64,000 nt of DNA from Anaerolineales bacterium (GCA_016934715.1 JAFGSI010000064.1:1-64000), one strand, 5' to 3'; shown: positions 17,729 to 26,556, counted from the first letter of the stretch. The notes: generated from the sequence alone by a model not told the origin. Translations and numbers: made by a program.

Positions 17729-17735
17729 TAACCTG

Positions 17736-18878
17736 ATGTTCTTCCCCGCCGCCTTCTACTTCCTGGCCTACGCAGCCATCTCCTTCCTGTTCCCCTTTCT
17801 GGCTCTTTACTACCAGACGTTGGGGCTGACCGGCGGGCAGATCGGTTTGCTGGCCGGGCTGGCGCCGTTCATTTCGATGATCAGCAGTCCCTTCTGGACC
17901 GGGACCGCCGACGCCACCCGCCGTCATAAATCCATCCTGGTCATCACCATCCTGGGAACGGTGGCAACCGCACTGGTGATCTCCCGTCTGGTGGACTTCA
18001 TCTGGCTGATCCCCTTCGTTATCCTGTACGCCTTCCTGAATGCCCCGCTTTACTCGCTCGTCGACAGCGCCACACTTTCCATGCTGGGCGAACGCAAGCA
18101 GCGCTACGGACGGGTGCGCCTCTGGGGCTCGGTCGGCTGGGGCGTCATGGCGCCCCTGGCCGGAGAGCTGATCGAAAACTCGGGCATCCACTGGGCCTTC
18201 TGGGGCTACGCTGCCCTGATGCTCATCGGCCTGTTCATCGCCCTGAAGATCCCCTTCCAGCAGATCGAGAGCGCCGGCTCGTTCAAGAGCGGGATCCGCA
18301 CCCTGCTGACCCACCGGCCCTGGATTCTCTTCCTGGCAATGGTCTTTGTCAGCGGGGTCGGCATGGCAACCATCAATAATTACTTGTTCATTTACATGGC
18401 CAGCATCGGGGCAGGCGAAGGTCTGATGGGCATCGCCCTGACCGTCTCGACGCTCTCCGAACTGCCGGTCATGTTCTTCGGCGACCGACTGCTCAAACGC
18501 TTCGGGGCGCGCGGCATGTTGATCGTCGGCATGGCCATCATCGGCATCCGGCTGCTGCTCTATTCGGTCACCGGCCTGCCCTGGGTGGTGCTGATCATCC
18601 AACTCATCCACGGGCTGACCTTCCCGATCATCTACCTGGCAGGAGTCGCCTACGCCGATCAGGTGGCCCCGCCGGGGGTCAAGGCCACTGCCCAGGGTAT
18701 GTTCGGCTCGACCCTGATGGGCATCGGCGCGGCGGTCGGTGGCCTGCTGGGCGGGTTCCTGCTCGGCGCGTACGAGGCCTCCGGGATGTACCGGATCACC
18801 GGGCTGTTCGTCCTTGCAGCCCTGTTCCTGTTCGTCCTGGTCGACCGCCTGTCGAAAACAAACCGCCGGGCAAGTTGA
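17736..18878 (+). CDS. MFS transporter (HcaT/nucleoside-symporter-like MFS_1)
   Basis: This 380-residue protein has about 12 membrane segments in two six-helix halves. The loop between helices 2 and 3 reads FWTGTADATRRHKS, a version of the MFS A motif (G-x-x-x-D-R/K), and GRVRLWGSVGWGVMAPLAG is typical of the MFS_1-like branch with 3-phenylpropionate and nucleoside permeases. It is in the inner membrane and probably proton-coupled; the substrate is unknown. ATG 17736 is chosen over TTG/GTG-type starts at 17715 because the promoter ends just before it. The gene is convergent with the DUF4173 gene. Confidence 0.8.
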   Translation: MFFPAAFYFLAYAAISFLFPFLALYYQTLGLTGGQIGLLAGLAPFISMISSPFWTGTADATRRHKSILVITILGTVATALVISRLVDFIWLIPFVILYAFLNAPLYSLVDSATLSMLGERKQRYGRVRLWGSVGWGVMAPLAGELIENSGIHWAFWGYAALMLIGLFIALKIPFQQIESAGSFKSGIRTLLTHRPWILFLAMVFVSGVGMATINNYLFIYMASIGAGEGLMGIALTVSTLSELPVMFFGDRLLKRFGARGMLIVGMAIIGIRLLLYSVTGLPWVVLIIQLIHGLTFPIIYLAGVAYADQVAPPGVKATAQGMFGSTLMGIGAAVGGLLGGFLLGAYEASGMYRITGLFVLAALFLFVLVDRLSKTNRRAS

Positions 18879-18912
18879 AACCTGCCCGGCAGCAGACCCG
18901 CCCGCGCGGGTC
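18865..18912. terminator. Convergent-gene hairpins between MFS and DUF4173 genes
   Basis: There are two perfect stems. GCCGGGCA (18865-18872) pairs with TGCCCGGC (18883-18890) and spans the MFS stop codon. GACCCG (18895-18900) pairs with CGGGTC (18907-18912) and touches the DUF4173 stop. Neither has a T-run. Confidence 0.5.
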
Positions 18913-20479
18913 AATCCCTCGGATCAGAAGTCCAGCAGTCGTACTCCTCCCCGCCCGGCGTAATGACGCGGATCGGCCAGTCGCGATCGACCAGTTCGTA
19001 GGCGCTCAAATCGACCGATTCGAGGGCCTGTCCGGCGCGCCAGGCAGAGAGGTGGAACGACTGCCAGCCGGCCGCCGCCCGGCGTGAATCGTCGAATGGC
19101 ATGCAGATCAGAGCCGCGCCGACCGCATCCCGGGTCTCGACCGGCAGATCCGGATCACGGTAGGCAGCCACCAGGTCCGGGATGGCATCCGGGGAGAGCG
19201 AGGCCAGGTAAGCCACGTCCAGCGCTACACCGCTGCGAGCCACGTTCTGGCGGACGATGAAGCCATCCACGTTGAGGACCAGCAGGCTGACAGCAAAACC
19301 GACCGCCGCCACCAGCCCGGCCAGGGCCACGCTGCGCTGCCGGCGCAGCAGGTCAAGCACCACCACCGTCAGCAGCAGGGCGCCTAACCAGATCATGAAG
19401 ACATGCGTATAGGTGCGCAGGCGCGAGAAGCCGTAGGCGTTCTCGTATAGCATCAGGCGCTGGAAGGCCGAGACCAGCATCACCCCAACGAGCACCACCA
19501 TGGCAATCCCCAGCCCCGAGAACCAGCCATGTTGTGACTTGCTCTCGCGCTTGACCGCCCCGCTCAGGCCGAGGAACAGCAGCAAGCTGAAGAAGGCCAC
19601 CGTCACCAGTTCGCCGAAGCCGCGCCGGGCGTACTCGGCATAGGTGTAGCCGTCAATGTGGATGTTGGTCTGCCCGCCGAAGAAGTACTGGAACTGGATG
19701 GCTACGAAGATGGCAAACAGGGCCACCACCGCCCCCAGCACCACACTGGCCTCGATGGAACCCAGGAAAGGCCGGACCAGGGGCCGATCGACGCCGATCA
19801 GCTTCTCGTCCTGACTCTTCCACATGGCATGCAGGATCGCTCCGGCAATGGCATAGGCGACGACCAGGATCAGGATGCCGCGCAGGATGTACTCGGGCAG
19901 CCGTTCCAGGCAGAACAATTCAACGAAGTCCTCCAACCGGGCGGCAAAGACGGCATCCGCCGAGGCCAGCAAGGCGGCGAAGACAACCACGACCGGCAGG
20001 GCGATCAGCAGGCCGCGCACCACGGCCCAGACCCGCTTCCCCCCGGACCGTCTGGTCGCCGCCGCTTCCTCCAGCGGTTTTTTCTCGGTCAGGAAGATCA
20101 GTGGGCGGACGAACAGGCTGGCGGCCAGGCCCAGGAAACCGACCACGTAGTCCGACAGGCTGTAGCGCAACCAGTGCCCGCCCAGGGCTGTGATGGTCAG
20201 CACGCCCATCGAGCTGAGCGTGAAGACCACGGCCAGGAAAACGCTCAGGGGTTCGTGCCGGACCGCGACCATGCCGGCTAGAAACAGGATCGGGGCCAGC
20301 AGGAGCAGGGATTTCCAGGCCGGCTTGAGGCCTTCCAATTTCAGCACCAGGAATCCACCTGCAACAGTGAGGAGGACATACGTGGGGAAGTTGATTCCCG
20401 CCATCTGTTTCCAGAACAGCAGATCGAAGCACCAGCCCAGGATCAGGGCGGTCAGCCAAAAGAGAACCGTGCGTTTCAT
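18911..20479 (-). CDS. DUF4173/DUF4153-type polytopic membrane protein
   Basis: This 522-residue integral membrane protein has about ten hydrophobic segments. The AEYARRGFGELVTVAFFSLLL stretch is the most recognisable DUF4173 feature. A soluble C-terminal tail of about 110 residues (from SPDAIPDLVAAY) contains Asp/Trp-rich sequence. ATG at 20479 is chosen over GTG at 20485 because AGGAGG sits five bases ahead of it. Function is unknown; members are often near two-component genes, not seen here. The gene is divergent from the UspA-type gene, with 187 bases between them. Confidence 0.75.
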   Translation of the reverse strand: MKRTVLFWLTALILGWCFDLLFWKQMAGINFPTYVLLTVAGGFLVLKLEGLKPAWKSLLLLAPILFLAGMVAVRHEPLSVFLAVVFTLSSMGVLTITALGGHWLRYSLSDYVVGFLGLAASLFVRPLIFLTEKKPLEEAAATRRSGGKRVWAVVRGLLIALPVVVVFAALLASADAVFAARLEDFVELFCLERLPEYILRGILILVVAYAIAGAILHAMWKSQDEKLIGVDRPLVRPFLGSIEASVVLGAVVALFAIFVAIQFQYFFGGQTNIHIDGYTYAEYARRGFGELVTVAFFSLLLFLGLSGAVKRESKSQHGWFSGLGIAMVVLVGVMLVSAFQRLMLYENAYGFSRLRTYTHVFMIWLGALLLTVVVLDLLRRQRSVALAGLVAAVGFAVSLLVLNVDGFIVRQNVARSGVALDVAYLASLSPDAIPDLVAAYRDPDLPVETRDAVGAALICMPFDDSRRAAAGWQSFHLSAWRAGQALESVDLSAYELVDRDWPIRVITPGGEEYDCWTSDPRD

Positions 20480-20666
20480 GAACACCTCCTACAGCGGAAT
20501 GGCCCAAGCATAGCCAGTTGCCTCTTGCAGAGACTCTCAAATGGTATCAGATTATCTCGAATTTTCGGATCTCCCTCCAACGCGCGGTTGTACCATTTTA
20601 CGCCTGAAATCCGGTAGAATCAACGCTGCACGAAAATCCAGCAGATCACCAGAGGATCGGAACAGT

Positions 20667-22352
20667 ATGCCTTTTGAGAAACTCGAATATCAAAATGCCC
20701 TGGAAGACTTTCGCCGTGCCCGTCAGCAGGCTGCGCTGCAGTCAGTGGTCGCACGCCTGACCGGCCGATCGAATCAACTCCTTTCCTATGAGGATGTGGC
20801 AAAGAAATTAAGACTGGGAGGCCGCGCCGACCGGGGCGTGCAGACGATCCCGGTGGCAGCTATCGTCGGCAGCGTCGGGCGTTATACCGACTTCACGCGC
20901 ACCTTCCTGCCGCGCCAGAACACCGACCAGCAGCGCTGGGCAAATGTCAAGGCGGCCACGACCGGAGTGCTGAGCCCCGGCATGCCCCCGATCGACGTCT
21001 ACAAAGTCGGCCAGGTTTACTTTGTGCTCGATGGCAACCATCGCGTCTCGATCGCCCGCCAGGAGGGGATGAGGATGATCGAAGCGCACGTGATCGAGGT
21101 CCAGACCAGCATTCCGCTCACTCCAGATATCCAGCCGGATGATTTGATCATCAAGGCTGAATACGCCCAATTCCTCGAACAGACTGATCTGGCCTCCGTG
21201 CTTCCCAAGATCGATCTGAGTCTGACGGCCCCCGGCCAATATGCCCGGCTGAAGGAGCACATCGAAGTGCACCGCTACTTCATGGGATTGGAACAGCAAC
21301 GCGACATCACCAACCCGGAAGCGATCCTGTCCTGGTACGACCGGGTCTACCTGCCGGTGGTGACAGCGATCCGCGAACGCGGCCTTCTGCGCTGGTTCCC
21401 GGAACGCACCGAGACCGACCTGTACCTGTGGGTCTCGGAGCATCGCCAGGCCCTGCAGGAGCAGATGGGATGGGAGGTGCGCCCCGAAGCGGCCGCGGCC
21501 GACCTGGCGGTCAAGAAGGACAGCCGGGCCGGGGACGATGAGAGCGAGACCGGCCGCTGGCGGACCGTCAAGATGCTTGACCGCTACACCGAACACCTCT
21601 TCATGGACATCCTGGTCCCGATCAGCGGATTGCCGGCCAGCTGGCAGGCCGCCGACCAGGCGATTGGCGTCGCCCGGCGCGAACGGGCCCGGCTGCACGG
21701 CCTGTACGTCCTGCCTGGCAACGCACAACAGACTGACCCGCAGGCCGAGGCGATCAAGTCCCAGTTCCTGCAGAAATGCAGCCAGGGCGGGGTGGAGGCC
21801 AGTTTCCTGGTCGAGTCGGGCAGTATTTCGCGCAGGATCTGCGCCCGCGCTTTACTGACAGACCTGGTGGTTCTCTCGGCAGAGCACCCGCCCGAGGTCG
21901 GGCTGGCAGGATTGGGGTCCGGCCTGCGCAACATCATCCGCAAGTGCAGCCGTCCACTACTGGCCATCCCCGGGGAAGCCTCCCCGCTGGACCGGGCCCT
22001 GCTGGCCTTCGACGGCAGCCCCAAGTCGAAAGAGGCGCTCTTCGTTGCCACTTACCTGGCTGAAGTATGGCAGACCGCCCTGACGGTCGTCGCTGTCTCA
22101 GAGCGGCGGCGCGTCCAGCCTTCGACGCTGGACTACCCGCGCGCCTACCTCGACCTGCATGAACTACAGGCCGAGTTCATCCACGTTGAAGGCCCGGTGG
22201 ATGAGGTCCTGCACACCATGATGCACGAGCACAACCTCAATCTGCTGCTGATGGGCGGCTACAGCATCTCGACCCTGGAGGAGGTGCTGGTCGGCAGTGC
22301 TGTCAACCAGATGCTGCGTCAGCAGCACTGGCCGATCTTCTTCTGCAAATGA
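20667..22352 (+). CDS. ParB-like domain plus universal-stress-protein fusion
   Basis: This is a 561-residue soluble protein. The N-terminal third has a ParB/sulfiredoxin-like core: IPVAAIVGSVGRYTDF, then YKVGQVYFVLDGNHRVSIARQEG, where DGNHR matches the nucleotide-binding D-G-x-H-R motif. The C-terminal part from about residue 320 holds two UspA-like repeats (DILVPISGLPASWQAA.. and RALLAFDGSPKSKEALFVA, ending LLLMGGYS...VGSAVNQMLRQQHWPIFF). USP domains sense ATP or stress. The fusion is seen in Chloroflexota, but its role is not established. The start is ATG 20667; the frame is open upstream without a start signal. TAGAAT at 20615-20620 is a possible -10. Confidence 0.75.
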   Translation: MPFEKLEYQNALEDFRRARQQAALQSVVARLTGRSNQLLSYEDVAKKLRLGGRADRGVQTIPVAAIVGSVGRYTDFTRTFLPRQNTDQQRWANVKAATTGVLSPGMPPIDVYKVGQVYFVLDGNHRVSIARQEGMRMIEAHVIEVQTSIPLTPDIQPDDLIIKAEYAQFLEQTDLASVLPKIDLSLTAPGQYARLKEHIEVHRYFMGLEQQRDITNPEAILSWYDRVYLPVVTAIRERGLLRWFPERTETDLYLWVSEHRQALQEQMGWEVRPEAAAADLAVKKDSRAGDDESETGRWRTVKMLDRYTEHLFMDILVPISGLPASWQAADQAIGVARRERARLHGLYVLPGNAQQTDPQAEAIKSQFLQKCSQGGVEASFLVESGSISRRICARALLTDLVVLSAEHPPEVGLAGLGSGLRNIIRKCSRPLLAIPGEASPLDRALLAFDGSPKSKEALFVATYLAEVWQTALTVVAVSERRRVQPSTLDYPRAYLDLHELQAEFIHVEGPVDEVLHTMMHEHNLNLLLMGGYSISTLEEVLVGSAVNQMLRQQHWPIFFCK

Positions 22353-22388
22353 AAGCGATCTGTAATCTTCACCACCCCGGCAGCACTA

Positions 22389-22417
22389 TTGACATTCGTT
22401 TCATTTCATGTGATACT
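22389..22417 (+). promoter_or_regulatory. Strong sigma70 promoter of an orphan transcription unit
   Basis: TTGACA (22389-22394) and GATACT (22412-22417) are separated by exactly 17 bases. The box is preceded by TG, giving an extended -10 flavour (TGTGATACT). Expected +1 is near 22424. The element is 36 bases after the UspA-type stop, and the next downstream gene is on the other strand, so it must drive the small unit described next. Confidence 0.75.
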
Positions 22418-22479
22418 AATGTCAGACAAGGGGACCTTACAACTCCGCCATCCTAACAGAAGAGGAGGTGGTGCCCAAG

Positions 22480-22536
22480 ATGGATAGTAGTATGAAACGA
22501 AGCGCTGTGGCATCCCTCCTCGCAACTCTGCGATAA
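22480..22536 (+). CDS. 18-residue putative small protein or leader peptide
   Basis: ATG at 22480, 11 bases after AGGAGG (22463-22468), opens 18 codons ending TAA 22534-22536. The peptide begins MDSSMKRSAV and ends LLATLR: a short basic-hydrophobic peptide. An in-frame GTG at 22471 is too close to the ribosome site. The promoter, ribosome site and terminator around it argue that the transcript is real; translation is inferred. Confidence 0.4.
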   Translation: MDSSMKRSAVASLLATLR

Positions 22537-22558
22537 AGGTGTCACAGCGCGCCCAGGG

Positions 22559-22581
22559 AGGCCGCCCGAAAAGGGCGGCCT
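22559..22581. terminator. Bidirectional GC hairpin between the orphan RNA and pfkA
   Basis: AGGCCGCCC (22559-22567) pairs with GGGCGGCCT (22573-22581) around GAAAA. On the plus strand it ends the orphan unit. On the minus strand it lies about 60 bases beyond the pfkA stop. T-tracts are short on both sides. Confidence 0.65.
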
Positions 22582-22643
22582 TCCGCGTTAATCCACAAAG
22601 TGGAAAAGCAGATATTTCGTGCCCTGCGTGTCACCACGTGGAA

Positions 22644-23726
22644 TCATTCGTCCCCGAATGCGATCCCCATGCTGCGCGCGGTCCAGACGGCATCCCCATT
22701 GGTGTCGACGCGTTTAGGCACCGCCAGGGCCTCGGCCAGGGGCACGTCCACCACCCGCCCATTTTGCAGGGACACCATTTGACCGAAATGGCCGGCCGCG
22801 GCTGCTCGCACCGCTGCAGCCCCGTAGCGAGTGGCCAGCCAGCGGTCGAAGGCGGTCGGCGACCCGCCGCGCTGGAGATGACCGAGCACGGTGACCCGCG
22901 TTTCGAAGCCCTGACCCTCGATGTACTCCCCGACCTTCTGACTGATCCCGCCCAGACGGGGAACGTAGACCTGGTCCCCGCCGCGCGAATAGACGGGCTG
23001 CCCGCCCTGGGGTTTGGCCCCCTCGGAAACTGACACCAGGCTGAAATGCGAACCGTGTTCGACCCGCTTGCGGATTTTCTTAACGATGGACTCGTTTCGG
23101 AAGGGAATTTCGGGGATCAGGATGACGTCGGCGCCGCCGGCCACTCCGGCATGCAGGGCAATGAAGCCGGCATCCCGGCCCATCAGTTCTAGCACCATGA
23201 CCCGGTGATGGGCCTCGGCAGTGGTGTGCAGGCGGTCGAAGGCCTCGGTGGCAATCATCAGGGCGGTGTCGAAACCGAAGGCGGTCTCCGTCCCGCCGAC
23301 GTCGTTGTCGATCGTCTTGGGCACGCCGATCACCGGCATGCCCTTTTCACCCAGCTCCATGGCGATGCGCAGGGTCCCATCGCCGCCAATGACGATCAGG
23401 GCATCCAGCGCCAGGGTCCAGATGGCTGCGATGATCTCGTCCGAGATATCTTCGACGAATTCCTGCCCAGCACGCATGGTTTTACGGGCGAAGGGATTGC
23501 CGCGGTTGGCGGTCCCCAAAATGGTCCCACCGCGCGGCAGGATCCCGCGCACCGCCCCCAGGTCAAGAGGCATGATGCCATCAGGGGCGAGGAAACCGTC
23601 ATACCCGTTCCGGACCCCGAGCACATCACAGCCATAGACATTGACTGCCGTTTTTACGACCGCCCGGATGACTGCGTTCAGACCGGGAGCATCGCCCCCG
23701 CCGGTCAGGACTGCGATTCTCTTCAT
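22644..23726 (-). CDS. pfkA: 6-phosphofructokinase, PfkA family (Gly/Lys signature)
   Basis: This 360-residue cytoplasmic glycolytic enzyme phosphorylates fructose-6-phosphate. Motifs are an N-terminal IAVLTGGGDAPGLNA, GGDGT, PKTIDNDV, ELMGRDAGFIA and LGHLQRGGSPTAFDR. The pair Gly in GGDGT and Lys in PKTIDND is the mixed type known from actinobacterial and related PFKs: Gly favours ATP, while Lys is shared with PPi-dependent enzymes. Donor choice should be tested. ATG 23726 is preferred to GTG 23732 since AGGAGG is five bases upstream. The same enzyme would serve sugars entering as fructose-6-phosphate from the 3-17 kb locus. Confidence 0.92.
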   Translation of the reverse strand: MKRIAVLTGGGDAPGLNAVIRAVVKTAVNVYGCDVLGVRNGYDGFLAPDGIMPLDLGAVRGILPRGGTILGTANRGNPFARKTMRAGQEFVEDISDEIIAAIWTLALDALIVIGGDGTLRIAMELGEKGMPVIGVPKTIDNDVGGTETAFGFDTALMIATEAFDRLHTTAEAHHRVMVLELMGRDAGFIALHAGVAGGADVILIPEIPFRNESIVKKIRKRVEHGSHFSLVSVSEGAKPQGGQPVYSRGGDQVYVPRLGGISQKVGEYIEGQGFETRVTVLGHLQRGGSPTAFDRWLATRYGAAAVRAAAAGHFGQMVSLQNGRVVDVPLAEALAVPKRVDTNGDAVWTARSMGIAFGDE

Positions 23727-23796
23727 GCCCACCTCCTCAAGACCGTGATACAGAATTTAGAGTCCGATGCGCCCGCCAGCATCGCCCCGTGGTGGC

Positions 23797-24963
23797 TTAC
23801 GGCATTTGATGGGTGAAACGCCAGGCGGTGCCGGTTTGCTCGAGACTGGAGGTCATCCCGATCACCTCGAACCAGGTCGTCCCGGGCCGAAAAGGAAAGG
23901 GGGTGCCGTCGGTGTAGGACAGGGACAGGACAGCCTCTGGCGCATTGCGTTGCCAAGAGACTTCAAACATCTGCCCATCCCGGAAGATATAAGCCCGCCC
24001 GGAACCGAGCAGCAGGATATCCCACATCTCGGGCGTGTGACTGTAGGCTTCGTGGGTCACGCACAGGACAACGATGTTATCGAAGGCCAGTTGCTGGCCG
24101 GTGGCCCGATCACCGAGCGGTTCGTAGACTTCGCTCAGGCCATTGCTGTAATCGTTCTGGACATCCGAGAAACGCAGGTACCTGCCGGTTACGGGATCGT
24201 AATCCCAGCGGTTGTAGATCGCCGAGGAGTAGCGGACGAAGGCCTGGGTGGCAGGCTGGCCACCCTCCGGAGGATGCGCCTGAAAAAACATGCCATCCAG
24301 GTCCTGCCGGTCATTGGTGAGTCCGATCCGGTCGGCATGCTCGCTCAACGCCGCCGTATCGACCACCAGCAGGTTGTACCCATTGGGATCGATGCGGCGC
24401 AGGGGAGTGTTGGGGCCTTCGAGCACCAACTGGCTGGCGAACTCGGCAGTATACAGCCGGTCGCGGACGCGCACGTCGGCCGAGCCGAATGCAAAGACGC
24501 CCTTATAGGCCCGGATGAGGTAGGCGTCAAAGAAGCGCGCCGACCGGATCGGGCCGACTGTCTCGGCATCCTGGCCGTAGAAGACGGCAGCGAAACGGGT
24601 GGTGCCTTCTTCGGTGTAATACTCGTAGACCAGATCGGCAAACGAGAGACCGTATTGCGGGCGATGGTTGCGGGGCAGGTTTTCGACCTTGATGATCAAG
24701 GGTCGGCGATCGAGCAGGGCTGGATCAGCCACAGGCAGGCCGGTGAGCGGGTTGATCCCCTCCGGGAAGCCGCCGGGGCCAAAACCTTCGACCGGGTAAT
24801 CAGGTGCGCTCGGCGGGGGCGTTGTGGGGCTCGCGGTCGGCGCAGGAGTGGGGGGGGCGGTCACCAGTGGCTCGGCAGTCGCCGGGTCCGTTGCCGGGCC
24901 AGCCGACCCGCAGGCTGCCAGCAGGAAAACCAGCAGAGTCAGATAGAACACAGCCTTTTTCAT
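23797..24963 (-). CDS. DUF3048 (YerB-like) lipoprotein
   Basis: This 388-residue exported protein has a signal peptide ending in LLAACGSAG (lipobox Cys), then a Thr/Pro/Ala-rich linker, then the DUF3048 domain: INPLTGLPV, RRPLIIKVENLPRNHRPQYGLS, ADLVYEYYTEEGTTRF, VGPIRSARFFDAYL and, near the end, the second domain with GTTWFEVI. B. subtilis YerB is the name-giving homologue; the biochemical role is unknown. ATG 24963 follows an AGGAGG. It shares strand with pfkA downstream, with 70 bases between them. Confidence 0.85.
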   Translation of the reverse strand: MKKAVFYLTLLVFLLAACGSAGPATDPATAEPLVTAPPTPAPTASPTTPPPSAPDYPVEGFGPGGFPEGINPLTGLPVADPALLDRRPLIIKVENLPRNHRPQYGLSFADLVYEYYTEEGTTRFAAVFYGQDAETVGPIRSARFFDAYLIRAYKGVFAFGSADVRVRDRLYTAEFASQLVLEGPNTPLRRIDPNGYNLLVVDTAALSEHADRIGLTNDRQDLDGMFFQAHPPEGGQPATQAFVRYSSAIYNRWDYDPVTGRYLRFSDVQNDYSNGLSEVYEPLGDRATGQQLAFDNIVVLCVTHEAYSHTPEMWDILLLGSGRAYIFRDGQMFEVSWQRNAPEAVLSLSYTDGTPFPFRPGTTWFEVIGMTSSLEQTGTAWRFTHQMP

Positions 24964-25031
24964 GCGCACCTCCTGTAAGTAAGATGCAATCATACTCGAT
25001 TTGTTCCCTTCCCGGAGAACTGGGCAACGGC

Positions 25032-25059
25032 TTGCACTCCACGGATATGGTTATATAAT
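25032..25059 (+). promoter_or_regulatory. Sigma70-type promoter of the DUF2085 gene, probably leaderless
   Basis: TTGCAC (25032-25037), 16 bases, then a perfect TATAAT (25054-25059). The gene's ATG is at 25069, nine bases beyond, so transcription would begin at or just before the start codon. No Shine-Dalgarno is present. Confidence 0.65.
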
Positions 25060-25068
25060 GGGAGCATT

Positions 25069-25914
25069 ATGCAGACACCCCCCCAGAGTCGCTTTCAAAA
25101 GGCAACCCGCTACTTCGTCATCGTGGCCGCGCTGCTCGTCCTTATCGGTTGGCTGGTGGCCACGCCCTCCGGCCTGTTCGGAAAAGTCGACGCCATCGGA
25201 TATGCCGTCTGTCACCAGATTCCAGAACGCTCCTTCCCACTGGGAGAGGGCACGACTCCGCTGTGCGCCCGCTGCTCAGGCATGTACATCAGCGCCATGG
25301 TCGGCCTCCTCTTCCAGGCCGTCATCGGCTGGAAGCGCAGCAATATGCCCCACTGGAGCGTGCTCATCTTCCTGGGACTGTTCGTGGTCGCTTTTGGGGT
25401 CGACGGGGCGAATTCCTACCTGTACCTGATGAAGAGCACCTACGTCGGGGCCTTCGAGAGCATACCGAACCTGTACATTCCCAACAACACGCTGCGCATC
25501 CTGACCGGCAGCGGGATGGGCCTGGGGATGGCCCTGGCGCTCTTCCCGGCCTTCAACTCGACCGTCTGGGCGGATGCCGACAGCCGCCGAGCGCTTCCCA
25601 ATCTCAAGTCCTTTGCCCTGCTGGTGGGGATCACCCTGGCAGCAAACCTGCTGGTTCTGACCGAACACCCGCTGGTGCTCTACCCGCTGGCGTTCGTCTC
25701 GGTTGGCGGTGTCCTGCTGCTGCTGACCATGGTGTATACTATGGTCTGGGCCATGCTCATGCGCCAGGAAAACGCCTTCACGCGCCTGTCACAGATGTGG
25801 TTGCCCCTGCTGGCCGGGTTCACCATCGCCCTGCTTCAGGTCGCCCTGATCGACGCCCTGCGCTTCTGGATGACCGGTACATGGGAATCTTTTCCCTTCG
25901 TACCTCGTACATAG
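25069..25914 (+). CDS. DUF2085 membrane protein
   Basis: This 281-residue protein has about seven hydrophobic segments. The DUF2085 signature is clear: AVCHQIPERSFPL followed by TTPLCARCSGMY, a Cys-His plus CxxC arrangement that could bind metal or form a redox pair at the membrane. Function unknown. ATG 25069 directly follows a promoter, suggesting a leaderless mRNA. The DUF4126 gene follows 25 bases downstream and is probably co-transcribed. Confidence 0.82.
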   Translation: MQTPPQSRFQKATRYFVIVAALLVLIGWLVATPSGLFGKVDAIGYAVCHQIPERSFPLGEGTTPLCARCSGMYISAMVGLLFQAVIGWKRSNMPHWSVLIFLGLFVVAFGVDGANSYLYLMKSTYVGAFESIPNLYIPNNTLRILTGSGMGLGMALALFPAFNSTVWADADSRRALPNLKSFALLVGITLAANLLVLTEHPLVLYPLAFVSVGGVLLLLTMVYTMVWAMLMRQENAFTRLSQMWLPLLAGFTIALLQVALIDALRFWMTGTWESFPFVPRT

Positions 25915-25939
25915 AGTGTATACCCAGGAGGTGTTCCCT

Positions 25940-26515
25940 ATGGAAATTCTCAGTATTTTCTCTGCCTTTGGCCTTTCGGCCAGCGCTGGCCTGAACGCTT
26001 ATGTTCCCCTGCTGGTGATCGGGGTAGTCGCCCACTATACCGACTGGCTCACCCTCAACGCGCCTTACGACCTGCTGGCCAATCCCTGGGTCCTGATCAT
26101 ACTCGGCGTCCTGGTGATCATCGAGATGGTTGCCGACAAGGTCCCGGCGGTCAACCACATCAATGATGCCATCCAGACCGTCATCCGGCCCGCGGCCGGT
26201 GCAATCGCCTTCGCCGCCAGCACCAACCTGGTCTCCGATCTCAACCCGGTCCTGGCCCTGATCCTGGGCCTGTTCATCGCGGGTAGCGTGCACACGGTCA
26301 AGGCGGCCGCCGTCCGCCCGGCGCTGACCGCCACGACCGGGGGCATGGCCAACGTGCCGGTCAGCATCGCCGAGGACGTGGTTGCCACCGTCATGTCGAT
26401 CCTGGCCATCGTCCTGCCGATCCTGATGGCCGTGATCCTGGTCATCCTGTTCGCCTTGGTCATCTGGTGGTTCTGGAACCGGGCTCGCCAGCGCCGGGCC
26501 CAAACCCCGCAATAA
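25940..26515 (+). CDS. DUF4126 membrane protein
   Basis: This 191-residue protein has about five membrane segments. FGLSASAGLNAYVPLLVIGV at the N terminus and VNHINDAIQTVIRPAAGAIAFA are characteristic of DUF4126. A basic cytoplasmic tail (WNRARQRRAQ) follows the last helix. AGGAGGTG lies 5-7 bases ahead of ATG 25940, which is why the upstream in-frame start at 25916 is rejected. Function unknown. Confidence 0.82.
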   Translation: MEILSIFSAFGLSASAGLNAYVPLLVIGVVAHYTDWLTLNAPYDLLANPWVLIILGVLVIIEMVADKVPAVNHINDAIQTVIRPAAGAIAFAASTNLVSDLNPVLALILGLFIAGSVHTVKAAAVRPALTATTGGMANVPVSIAEDVVATVMSILAIVLPILMAVILVILFALVIWWFWNRARQRRAQTPQ

Positions 26516-26556
26516 TCCGCCACCCCATTCCAAAGCTTTACGAAAAGGAGCTCCTC

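Larger units (their letters stand above)
22424..22585 (+). ncRNA. Candidate structured regulatory RNA with short ORF
   Basis: A predicted transcript of about 160 nt runs from the 22389 promoter to the 22559 terminator. Two internal pairings are exact: GCGCTGTG (22502-22509) with CACAGCGC (22543-22550), and the Shine-Dalgarno GAGGAGG (22462-22468) with CCTCCTC (22515-22521), which would hide the ribosome site. It encloses an 18-codon ORF. It could be a small-peptide mRNA with self-regulated translation or a dual-function sRNA. I do not recognise a known RNA family. Confidence 0.5.
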
